A DNA stretch of 64,000 nt, from contig NZ_AUBX01000009.1 in assembly GCF_000429465.1 (NCBI RefSeq), positions 372,001 to 436,000 of the forward strand, written 5' to 3'. This document shows positions 1 to 6,767 of the stretch, piece after piece. Source of the DNA: Algoriphagus vanfongensis DSM 17529. Its GTDB lineage: Bacteria > Bacteroidota > Bacteroidia > Cytophagales > Cyclobacteriaceae. The translations under genes were made by a program, and so were the position numbers. Below the pieces are notes generated by a model. That model saw only the letters and a list, made by a program, of their open reading frames with translations. It ran no database searches and had not been told where the DNA came from. The first letter of the stretch is position 1; each line of letters opens with the position of its first letter.

Positions 1-14
1 ATAAACCTAAGACC

Positions 15-287
15 ATGGATAAACTGGAAAAAGTAGAAATGATGGATAAAATCCTGAGGGAATTTGAGGATTTGAGAAATAGCCAAACTTCCGTTTTGAA
101 GAAGATCTCCAAGATAGAGGCGGACAATATCAATCTGGGTGTAAAGCTGCTCGAAGAGAAATTGACCGAGATTTACTTTGCCGTGGATACCAACCTCAAC
201 TTGGTGACCAGCCTTGAGGAGGAGTTCCAGAAGCATAGAGATAAATTCTACAAAGACAATAAGATCGCGGCGCTGAAGGAGGAGTAG
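15..287 (+). CDS. small coiled-coil hypothetical protein
   Basis: A 90-residue, highly charged protein with no signal peptide or membrane segment. Leu/Ile spacing throughout suggests one long helix or coiled coil, with Lys- and Glu-rich ends. The frame stays open to the window edge, so the true start may lie upstream; the ATG at 15 and the double ATG at 39/42 are the visible candidates. I do not recognise the family. A cytosolic scaffold or regulatory helix is conceivable, but nothing in the sequence shows a function. Confidence 0.6.
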   Translation: MDKLEKVEMMDKILREFEDLRNSQTSVLKKISKIEADNINLGVKLLEEKLTEIYFAVDTNLNLVTSLEEEFQKHRDKFYKDNKIAALKEE

Positions 288-419
288 GGGAGCTTAAAGT
301 CAATAGACCATAGCACCTAGGATTAACCTGGGAGGAAAATATCTTCTGAGATTTAACCTATTCGTTTTATGAGATGATTTGAATTCCCTTTCTACAAATC
401 AGGACGGTGGACCCAAGGG

Positions 420-551
420 AAATCGCTTTTAACAATCCAAAGTGAATGAACCCTTCGAGGGTTGATCTTTTCGAAGGACAAAGGTGTCTTATGACTAAAT
501 AACCTTCCTTCTATCTTAAACCCTCGAAGGGTTTTACCTAAAAGCGACTTT
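420..551. repeat. imperfect inverted-repeat element
   Basis: A perfect 15-bp palindromic arm, AACCCTTCGAGGGTT (449-463), is matched by its exact reverse complement AACCCTCGAAGGGTT (519-533). Just outside, AAATCGCTTTT near 421 faces AAAAGCGACTT near 540, extending the symmetry. The whole could fold as a long hairpin or be a MITE/REP-like unit. It lies in the roughly 550-bp gene-free gap between a small hypothetical gene and a lipoprotein gene. Confidence 0.55.
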
Positions 552-671
552 CCTGCTGTGGCCCCTCTTCTGTGGACTATTGGAACAAAGATCTATTGTT
601 CAAGATTAGGGATAGCGAGTTTTGAATTTTCTCAGTATATACTAATCAATCAGGCTTTTCCCTATTTTTAT

Positions 672-830
672 AATTTGATTGTCCGCAATCTTACCAGTAT
701 AATCAGGAATCGGCTAAAAAGTAGCTTTGAAGTACCAGACTAGCAAACTTCGGTCATCCGTCATCGGTCTTCTGGCCCTGATTAACAAAGGAAATTTGAA
801 TTGTAGTGCAATAGCGGATATACATATTTT
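672..830 (+). repeat. ~155-bp dispersed intergenic repeat, copy 1
   Basis: This segment aligns almost without gaps to 15033-15189. The core from 741 to 769 (29 bp, containing GGTCATCCGTCATCGGTC) is identical in both copies. Both copies sit directly upstream of a gene for an exported lipoprotein, on the same strand. It contains no convincing ORF. It may be a mobile non-coding repeat or a shared regulatory leader. Confidence 0.7.
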
Positions 831-835
831 AAATA

Positions 836-2047
836 ATGAAATCACCCCGTTTTCTTTTCGGATTGCTTCTGCTGATCTCTTGCCAGACCGTGGAGCAGCA
901 AGCTCCTGTCTTTACTTCTATTCCATTTCCGGGCAAAGGAGACGCTTCCTTGCCTGTCTTATCTTCCAATGGCGAAAACCTGCTTTTTACTTACGTAGAA
1001 AAGGTCAATGATAGCACTGCAGCACTTTTCTATTCCCGATTGGAGGGAGACGTTTTTTCCCAAGCATCCCAGATTCATCAGGGAACAGATTGGTTTGTGA
1101 ATTGGGCGGATTTTCCTGCCATCGTGGAGAACAAAGGAAACCTCTTGGCTCATATTCTTCGAAAGTCCTCCGCGGAGACTTTTTCCTATGATGTCAACTT
1201 GCAAGTGCTGCCCAAGGGACAGGATACTTGGCAGACAAACCTTCCCCTGCACAGCGATTCGACTTTTACAGAGCATGGCTTTGTGAGTATGCTGGCTGCC
1301 ACGGATAGTACTTATTTTATTTCTTGGCTGGATGGGAGAAATACCGGAGGAGGACATGATCATTCGGGAGGGGGAGGAGCTATGTCCATCCGTGCGGCGG
1401 AACTCGATCTTCAGGGAAATGTGCGCTGGGAGGAACTGCTGGATGCCAAAACCTGTGACTGCTGTCAGACTTCCGTAGCGATGAGTTCGCAGGGTCCGGT
1501 GGTCGTCTATAGAAATCGATCAGATCGGGAGATCCGGGATATTGCCATCACGAGATTGGTAGATGGAAAATGGACCGAACCTCGAATCATCCATGCAGAT
1601 GGATGGGAAATCAGGGGCTGTCCCGTCAATGGTCCCAAAGTGGCTGCGAAAGAGGAAACAGTAGTCGTGGCCTGGTTTACCGATGTCAATCTGGAATCTC
1701 AGGTGAAACTGGCTTTTTCCACAGATGCAGGAGCTATCTTTGATGCTCCGCAAAAAATTGGGCTTTCCGGTGATTTGGGAAGGGTTGATGTAGCTCTACT
1801 GGATCAGGAAAATGCTTTAGTATCCTGGATGGGCATGGAAAATGATTCCACCTTTCTGATGCTCCGTCGTGTCAATAAGCAAGGAGATGAATTTCAAAGT
1901 CATCGGGTAGCGCTGATGGATCCTTCCCGCAAAAGTGGATTTCCCCAGATGGAAGTGCATCAGGACAAGGTCTATTTTTCCTGGACCAAAATTGAGGAAC
2001 AAGGCGAAAGCATAGGAATGGCTGTGGCGAATGTCGCCGATTTGTAA
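836..2047 (+). CDS. sialidase-like (BNR-type beta-propeller) lipoprotein
   Basis: 403 residues starting with a lipoprotein signal: short basic start, Leu-rich core, then a lipobox ending LLIS-C. The mature part reads as short beta-strand repeats with recurrent small-residue/Trp patterns (SWLDGRN, SWMGM, SWTKI), consistent with the exo-alpha-sialidase-like/BNR propeller superfamily. A CDCC cluster lies at residues 207-210. A His/Gly-rich loop (GGGHDHSGGGG) around residue 175 could bind metal. The catalytic Arg triad of true sialidases cannot be confirmed by eye, so sialidase activity is not claimed. It follows the 672-830 repeat and looks monocistronic. It probably sits on a membrane facing the periplasm or surface. 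Confidence 0.75.
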   Translation: MKSPRFLFGLLLLISCQTVEQQAPVFTSIPFPGKGDASLPVLSSNGENLLFTYVEKVNDSTAALFYSRLEGDVFSQASQIHQGTDWFVNWADFPAIVENKGNLLAHILRKSSAETFSYDVNLQVLPKGQDTWQTNLPLHSDSTFTEHGFVSMLAATDSTYFISWLDGRNTGGGHDHSGGGGAMSIRAAELDLQGNVRWEELLDAKTCDCCQTSVAMSSQGPVVVYRNRSDREIRDIAITRLVDGKWTEPRIIHADGWEIRGCPVNGPKVAAKEETVVVAWFTDVNLESQVKLAFSTDAGAIFDAPQKIGLSGDLGRVDVALLDQENALVSWMGMENDSTFLMLRRVNKQGDEFQSHRVALMDPSRKSGFPQMEVHQDKVYFSWTKIEEQGESIGMAVANVADL

Positions 2048-2056
2048 GGTGTTTTA

Positions 2057-2164
2057 ATTGGGCTAAAGCCCATTCAAATCGCGTTTCATTTTTGGGATTG
2101 GGTTGAAACCCATTCCGATTCAAATTCCATTTCATCATTTCGGAATGGGCAATAGCCACATTCC
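2057..2164. repeat. cluster of GGGCTAAAGCCC-type hairpins
   Basis: Three related palindromic units follow the sialidase-like gene: ATTGGGCTAAAGCCCAT (2057-2073), GATTGGGTTGAAACCCATTCC (about 2096-2116) and GGAATGGGCAATAGCCACATTCC (2142-2164). They are separated by ATTCAAAT-type linkers. The units resemble each other enough to be a short interspersed repeat and may double as transcription end structures. A further hairpin with stem CTCCTGTT/AACAGGAG lies at 2211-2228. Confidence 0.55.
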
Positions 2165-2243
2165 TATTCAAATTGCCACTTGAATAGAATTGACTTCTCC
2201 TATGAATTGCCTCCTGTTTCAACAGGAGACAAAAAAATCAACC

Positions 2244-2519
2244 CTACTTCAAATGCTTAGGCACATCACCGTCTGCTTTTTTCCACTGTTTGGTAAAATA
2301 TTTCCGCACTAGAATCTTCACAGAAAGCCCAACCACGGCAGTGATTGCGGTGTAAGCGATCACCGCTCCCAGTGAATCTTCTTCTGATTCTGGATTTTTG
2401 GGAGCTGGTTTTCCAGTAAAAGCCTCATATCGGTTGTCTACGGCTGCTTTTACCAATGCAGCAGCTCCCAGAGCAAAGAGAGCAGAGGTAATCTGAAATT
2501 TGGTTTCGGTCAGTTTCAT
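2244..2519 (-). CDS. DUF4235-like small membrane protein
   Basis: 91 residues from the ATG at 2519, which follows a purine-rich GGAAAAAGAC stretch. A longer frame opens at 2570, but its first 17 residues are charged and unlike a membrane protein start. It has a hydrophobic segment near residues 10-26, a YEAFTGKPAPKNPE-like linker, and a second hydrophobic segment near 48-66 ending in basic residues. The F/YRAxTGKxPPxNP pattern between two helices is typical of DUF4235, whose function is unknown. It is probably an inner-membrane protein and is divergent from the next gene. Confidence 0.7.
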   Translation of the reverse strand: MKLTETKFQITSALFALGAAALVKAAVDNRYEAFTGKPAPKNPESEEDSLGAVIAYTAITAVVGLSVKILVRKYFTKQWKKADGDVPKHLK

Positions 2520-2731
2520 AGTCTTTTTCCTTTTCTGGTTGCAAAGTCCATGCACAAAGGAATTCCACATGAACAGGCATCAGCTTTTTGAATTACCTTC
2601 TGAAATGAATTGCTTTTGATTGCAACATGAGGCAATTTTTTGTAGCCTATTGTTTTTATCTAAACATCTGATTAACTTTTACTTACAGTTTTTATATTAC
2701 TGTTTTAATCAATGTTTCATTTTTAATTTTT

Positions 2732-3217
2732 ATGATTATGGATAATAAAATATCTATCGTAATCCCTCCAGCAGATCTGACAGCTATCCAAGATGCCGTC
2801 AAAGTTCTACAAGAAAAGCTGGGCCCCTTGTTGATTGCACTGACCAGTGAACAAAGAAGGGAGAAAACCAAGATGGGGGAGGCCTCCAAACCTTTTGTAG
2901 AAAAGATCATGGAGTATGCGGGGAGCAATCCCCAGTTTTTACCGGCATTTGCCAGTTTAGAGGAGATGGAAAAGGATAAGAAAGCCTATGGAGAACTCAA
3001 TCCGATCTTTAACAATCTTAACCAGATCACCAGTAATCTGAGTGATACACTCTTAGAGTTGGGGTCGGATCTGATGGGACCATCCAATGTCTATTATACA
3101 TCTGTCAAACTGGGAGTGAAAATGGATGTACCCAATGCAAAGCCGATCTACAATGATCTCAAGGTCCGTTATGCACGGAAGAGCAAATCCAAACCTGAGG
3201 AGGAAGAGGATTTGTAA
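2732..3217 (+). CDS. conserved hypothetical protein
   Basis: 161 residues, soluble, no signal peptide. A predicted helical protein with an N-terminal ISIVIPPADLTAIQDAV-like stretch, a central Glu/Lys-rich region and an acidic C-terminal tail (EEEEDL). It resembles an uncharacterised Bacteroidota family I have seen with the pattern 'IPxxDLxAIxxAIxxLxxKLxP', but I know no function. Two candidate ATGs (2732, 2738) differ by two residues. A strong intrinsic terminator follows, so it is probably monocistronic. Confidence 0.7.
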   Translation: MIMDNKISIVIPPADLTAIQDAVKVLQEKLGPLLIALTSEQRREKTKMGEASKPFVEKIMEYAGSNPQFLPAFASLEEMEKDKKAYGELNPIFNNLNQITSNLSDTLLELGSDLMGPSNVYYTSVKLGVKMDVPNAKPIYNDLKVRYARKSKSKPEEEEDL

Positions 3218-3242
3218 GCAAAAATTAGCTTTTAAACTTTTG

Positions 3243-3275
3243 AACTACTCCGGAGCAATCTGGAGTAGTTTTTTT
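3243..3275 (+). terminator. intrinsic terminator
   Basis: Stem AACTACTCC/GGAGTAGTT around a 10-nt loop, followed by a run of T. It lies 25 nt after the stop of the 161-residue hypothetical gene. Confidence 0.85.
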
Positions 3276-3330
3276 ATTCCCCTGTTTGATGCTCTATGCT
3301 TCTCCGATTGATCTATCAACTGAAAGAAAT

Positions 3331-3582
3331 CAGCTTGGAACTGCAACACTGGAGCTAAAAACCGAAAAATAGCAGTTCCAAGCTCTAACAGATCAGCAAA
3401 AAGCTGAACCACTTCAGCTCAGTGGTGAAAAACAGCAGTTAAAAGCTGAAGCATAGCGGCTCAAAGGTGAAAACTTGCAGTAAATAGCTGCAAACTATCA
3501 ACTCAAAGCCGAAACATTGCAGTTAATAGCCGCAAATTATCAGCTACAGGCAGAAATTTTTAAGGTCAAATCAGAAAAATCA
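3331..3582 (+). repeat. 12 x 21-bp tandem repeat, apparent decayed heptad coding sequence
   Basis: Twelve consecutive degenerate 21-bp units with no length change; each starts near CAGCTCAAAGCTGAA. In the frame beginning at 3331 most units read as a heptad (Q-L-K-A-E-x-L), as in a coiled coil. That frame is interrupted by TAG at 3370, TAG at 3454 and TAA at 3481. An in-frame ATG lies at 3289. The other five frames also stop early. It could be a pseudogene of a repetitive coiled-coil protein, or a non-coding satellite that happens to have period 21. It lies between a terminator and the AT-rich nuclease/NTPase cassette. Confidence 0.7.
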
Positions 3583-3637
3583 ATAGATTGTTTGGAAAGG
3601 AAGGAGGAAGGTGGCAGGAAGGGGCGATTAATATTCT

Positions 3638-4351
3638 TTATTCTAAATCTCTCTTTTGTAAAATTTCGAGATTCCTAAAATTGTAATAAATGGATTTGTG
3701 TTTATAAAATGTTTCCTCTTGAATTAAAAATCTCATGGAATCATTCTTGGATTCTAAAACAACTTTTAAAGCTTTTTTAAAACTACAGTAGAATATTTCC
3801 TTTGCCATTGAAAGTTTTCCAGCATGGGAATACTGAATTTTAGTTATGTGATTCACAAGTTTGCAAGAACATAAATATTCTAATAAACCCACATTTTTTG
3901 TATATAAAAAATAAATTATTTCCCAATCATTTTGATTTGCATATGAAGTCTTTTTTAGAGTGTACTTTCGTTTTTCAATATTATTTGTAATTCCTATTTT
4001 TATTAACTTTCCTTCCATGCTTCCTGCTATATATAAATAACCAGATTCATGATACCTTTTTTGAAAGGCAATATTTGCCGTACGACATATTAAACAATGG
4101 TTATTTCTGTCTCTTATTGTATGATTTCCTTTTTTGCAGGGAGTTGTGTTATAAGCAAATATTGCATCTACATAATGCATTTCTCCAAATATTTCACTTA
4201 TTTTTTTTCCAGAGGCATTGTAAAATAATTTCTGATCTAGTTTATGATGTTTAATGAATTCTAGGACTTTTTTATCTGTTATAGGTGATTTATATTTATT
4301 GACAATTTCGTTTCTTTTTTTATTTATAAGAAAATTTAAGTCCTTTTTCAT
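3638..4351 (-). CDS. zinc-knuckle GIY-YIG nuclease-like protein
   Basis: 237 residues, Lys- and Ile-rich, in an AT-rich stretch. Residues 72-89 form a Cys-x4-His-x8-Cys-x2-Cys zinc knuckle. Residues 104-165 match the T5orf172/Mug113 branch of GIY-YIG nucleases: GYLYIAG (104-110), KIGIT (118-122), Arg128 and a candidate metal-binding Glu158. It is the last gene of a minus-strand cassette, 13 nt downstream of an HNH endonuclease and co-directional with a KAP NTPase. The family association is from motifs. DNA cleavage and a defence role are inferred from context. The N-terminal 70 residues are unassigned. Confidence 0.65.
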   Translation of the reverse strand: MKKDLNFLINKKRNEIVNKYKSPITDKKVLEFIKHHKLDQKLFYNASGKKISEIFGEMHYVDAIFAYNTTPCKKGNHTIRDRNNHCLICRTANIAFQKRYHESGYLYIAGSMEGKLIKIGITNNIEKRKYTLKKTSYANQNDWEIIYFLYTKNVGLLEYLCSCKLVNHITKIQYSHAGKLSMAKEIFYCSFKKALKVVLESKNDSMRFLIQEETFYKHKSIYYNFRNLEILQKRDLE

Positions 4352-4364
4352 TCCCTATAACTAT

Positions 4365-5231
4365 TTAAAGATTAGATTTATGGTATTCCAAATATTTTTT
4401 ATTTCCTTCAGATAAGTTCCTTATCCTTTCTTTTCCATCAATCCCAATTTTCTTATAATCTTCAAATGAAATTTGATCTGAAAGAATAATCTTTCCTGAA
4501 TTGTCAAAACTGATTATATGCCGATCAAATAGGGCATCATAGGTTGGGGAAAGAAGAATTCCATTGTCTAAATCTAATCTTTCTTGGTCGGATGCATCTT
4601 TCCATGGTACAATATGGGAAGCAATCAGGATTCTTTGATCGTTAAATTGGGTTACAGCACATTGGTAATTCCATCGGTGAATAATTCCTTTTCTATATGC
4701 ACCTTGACCCACTCTAGAAGTTACTAAACCTTCTCTCTCAGTAGAATTTGGAAGAATTATTTCATAATTTTTTCTCTCGGTATCAGCTGCAAAATCTAGT
4801 TGTAATTGGTCGGGTCTGATTAATGGTTTTGCGCCTATTCTATTAAAAAAGAATTTAATGCCAATTCGTAAATCTCCATTCCGGTCTGGGGTTTCGAAAT
4901 AATCTGCATCATAAAGTTCTAATTCGGATTCAAATCGGACCCATCCTGTTTGAATGTATTGAAATAGAAATATTCGCATTCCGAGGTTCTGATGGTTATA
5001 TAGCTTAAAGTTTCCTCGAGTAAACTGCATATCACCAACTTGCCCTTCTCCTGTATAGGAATAAACCTTCTCATTTATCCATTGGTCCTTATACCCATGC
5101 TGGTGACCTTGGGAACCAGAAAAAATAAAAATGTAGGGTCCTTGGGATGAAGGACAAATTCCGCTTTGCCGATTTCCACCGAAATTATCGTGAATCCAAG
5201 AACGTTGATATTTTTGGCCTACAATGAACAT
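4365..5231 (-). CDS. SRA-like domain + HNH endonuclease, putative modification-dependent restriction enzyme
   Basis: 288 residues in two parts. Residues 5-130 contain YSYTGEGQVGDM (57-68) and a GN-x-x-LYNH element, resembling the ScoMcrA-type SRA-like domain that reads modified bases. Residues 170-255 form an HNH_2-type nuclease with Cys191, ASHIVPW (His206), LDNGILLSP (Asn223) and FDRHIISF (His238). This architecture is that of type IV, modification-dependent restriction enzymes, acting on foreign modified DNA. It is 42 nt downstream of the KAP NTPase and 13 nt upstream of the GIY-YIG gene, so the three are probably cotranscribed. The HNH assignment is firm; the SRA assignment is moderate. 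Confidence 0.75.
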   Translation of the reverse strand: MFIVGQKYQRSWIHDNFGGNRQSGICPSSQGPYIFIFSGSQGHQHGYKDQWINEKVYSYTGEGQVGDMQFTRGNFKLYNHQNLGMRIFLFQYIQTGWVRFESELELYDADYFETPDRNGDLRIGIKFFFNRIGAKPLIRPDQLQLDFAADTERKNYEIILPNSTEREGLVTSRVGQGAYRKGIIHRWNYQCAVTQFNDQRILIASHIVPWKDASDQERLDLDNGILLSPTYDALFDRHIISFDNSGKIILSDQISFEDYKKIGIDGKERIRNLSEGNKKYLEYHKSNL

Positions 5232-5273
5232 TAAAAATTTCGAATAATTTGAAGCTATTTTTGTAATCTGATT

Positions 5274-6707
5274 TTATTCTCTTTTAAGATCATGCATTAT
5301 CTCAATCCTACTGATAAAATAATCTAAACTTATTTTATCTCCTTTGTTGACTTCCTCATTATTTTTTTTGACAAAATAAGCAAATTCTTTATCATAGCTT
5401 GATTTTTTTGAGTAGAGTCTGGGTGTTACTATTAACTTCTCCTCAATCCCTTCGTCATTCTCAATGGTCTCCCATATATTAAGTTCTTTATTTGCTATAT
5501 TATTATTGTATAAAACCAATAATAGAGATTCAATATCTCCAAAATTAACATCTTTTCCCTTTTTTATTTTTGGACTAATAAAATCATATAGTTGATCAAG
5601 AAATTCCTGATAATTGAGTTGACTGTTTTTAATCAGCCTGTAAAAATTCGGCTCTATGAATTTGATAAATAAAATAATAAAAAGGGCTTTAGGTATTGTG
5701 TAATGTCTAATTGAATAGGTTTTTAATATAATTGAACAATGGAAAAGAATTTTTTCGATCTGACGAAGATTAACCTCGGAATCGTTGAAAAATGCATATG
5801 CCAGATTATAGAAAGTGTCATTTTCTTTACTAAGATTTTGATCTAATCTCCGGTTTTCCGCTTTTAAAAAATCATTAATTCCTGATTTTTGAAACATATA
5901 ATGAATGTAATCATCCAATATAGGTGTTGGTAAAGAATATTCTAAGTCTATGAACCTTCTCAGGTATTCATTTCCATCCATTTCAGAACTTCCAAAATAT
6001 CCTTTGACTGAGTTAATTAAATTGCTTTTATCTATAGAAAGTACAAAGACAATTCCTGGTACAGAAAAGAAATGTTTTACGATTTCTAACAATTCTACTG
6101 CATATTTTGGGTTACAGCGATCCAATTCATCTATAAAAAAGATAAGCGGTTTCTTTTCTATTTTAGAAACATAGGTTTCTAATTCTTTCTTAAAATCTTC
6201 TAGTCCCTTTTTCTTATTAGCATATTCATTAACTTCTTCTTCAAAGATTGAAGCAGCTTCTTCAGATAGTTTTTGAAATGCATCCTTTAAAATTTTTGTG
6301 TCTACATATTTTTCAGCAACAGCATTTAAAAAAACTGGTATAAGTGATCGGGTTAATTTTGCTCCTTTCTTTATTAATGGAGCAAATTCTTGTTTATCAT
6401 ATATCTTTAGTGATTTTAATTCTGAAAGTATTGCTGATAGTGGATCATGGTTAAAGTCATGCTCCCAAGCATTAAAATATAGCGTTTGAAATGCTCTTTC
6501 TGATTGACCAAGATATAATCTCCACATTTCTATGAAAGTTGTTTTCCCCTCTCCCCATTTATTATTTAAGGCAAGGACAAAACCATCTGAATACGTTTCA
6601 ATTATACTTGTTAGAATCTCGGCATATCTTTTCCGACCTAATTCACAAAATTCAAATGGATCTCCTGCAGATGTCCTTATTTTTTGAGTTCTTAGGGATT
6701 TGGCCAC
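5274..6707 (-). CDS. KAP-family P-loop NTPase
   Basis: 477 residues. The Walker A region is NNKWGEGKTTF (GEGKT at 52-56) and Walker B is LIFFIDELDRC (188-198), the ELDRC form typical of KAP NTPases. Other KAP hallmarks are FNAWEHD (79-85), VFVLSIDK, and the EYLRRFIDL helix. KAP NTPases belong to the STAND/AAA-like ATPases, and many are linked to anti-phage defence. No strong transmembrane insertion is visible, unlike some KAP members. It is the first gene of an AT-rich three-gene cassette and could be a sensor or motor controlling the two nuclease-like proteins, which is inference. A hydrophobic stretch near residue 345 may be a core helix. Confidence 0.85.
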   Translation of the reverse strand: MAKSLRTQKIRTSAGDPFEFCELGRKRYAEILTSIIETYSDGFVLALNNKWGEGKTTFIEMWRLYLGQSERAFQTLYFNAWEHDFNHDPLSAILSELKSLKIYDKQEFAPLIKKGAKLTRSLIPVFLNAVAEKYVDTKILKDAFQKLSEEAASIFEEEVNEYANKKKGLEDFKKELETYVSKIEKKPLIFFIDELDRCNPKYAVELLEIVKHFFSVPGIVFVLSIDKSNLINSVKGYFGSSEMDGNEYLRRFIDLEYSLPTPILDDYIHYMFQKSGINDFLKAENRRLDQNLSKENDTFYNLAYAFFNDSEVNLRQIEKILFHCSIILKTYSIRHYTIPKALFIILFIKFIEPNFYRLIKNSQLNYQEFLDQLYDFISPKIKKGKDVNFGDIESLLLVLYNNNIANKELNIWETIENDEGIEEKLIVTPRLYSKKSSYDKEFAYFVKKNNEEVNKGDKISLDYFISRIEIMHDLKRE

Positions 6708-6767
6708 CGTTTAAGATTTTAGATAAAATATTTATTTAAATTTTAACTTTCTTGAATAATATTGACC

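Noticed and set aside
558..1011. Two plus-strand ORFs (558-743 and 727-1011)
   Set aside because: They run through the dispersed 155-bp repeat and, for the second, into the lipoprotein gene in another frame. No signal peptide or family match.
3331..3582. CRISPR array
   Set aside because: The 21-bp units are directly adjacent and lack unique spacers, and no cas gene is nearby, so this is a simple tandem repeat.
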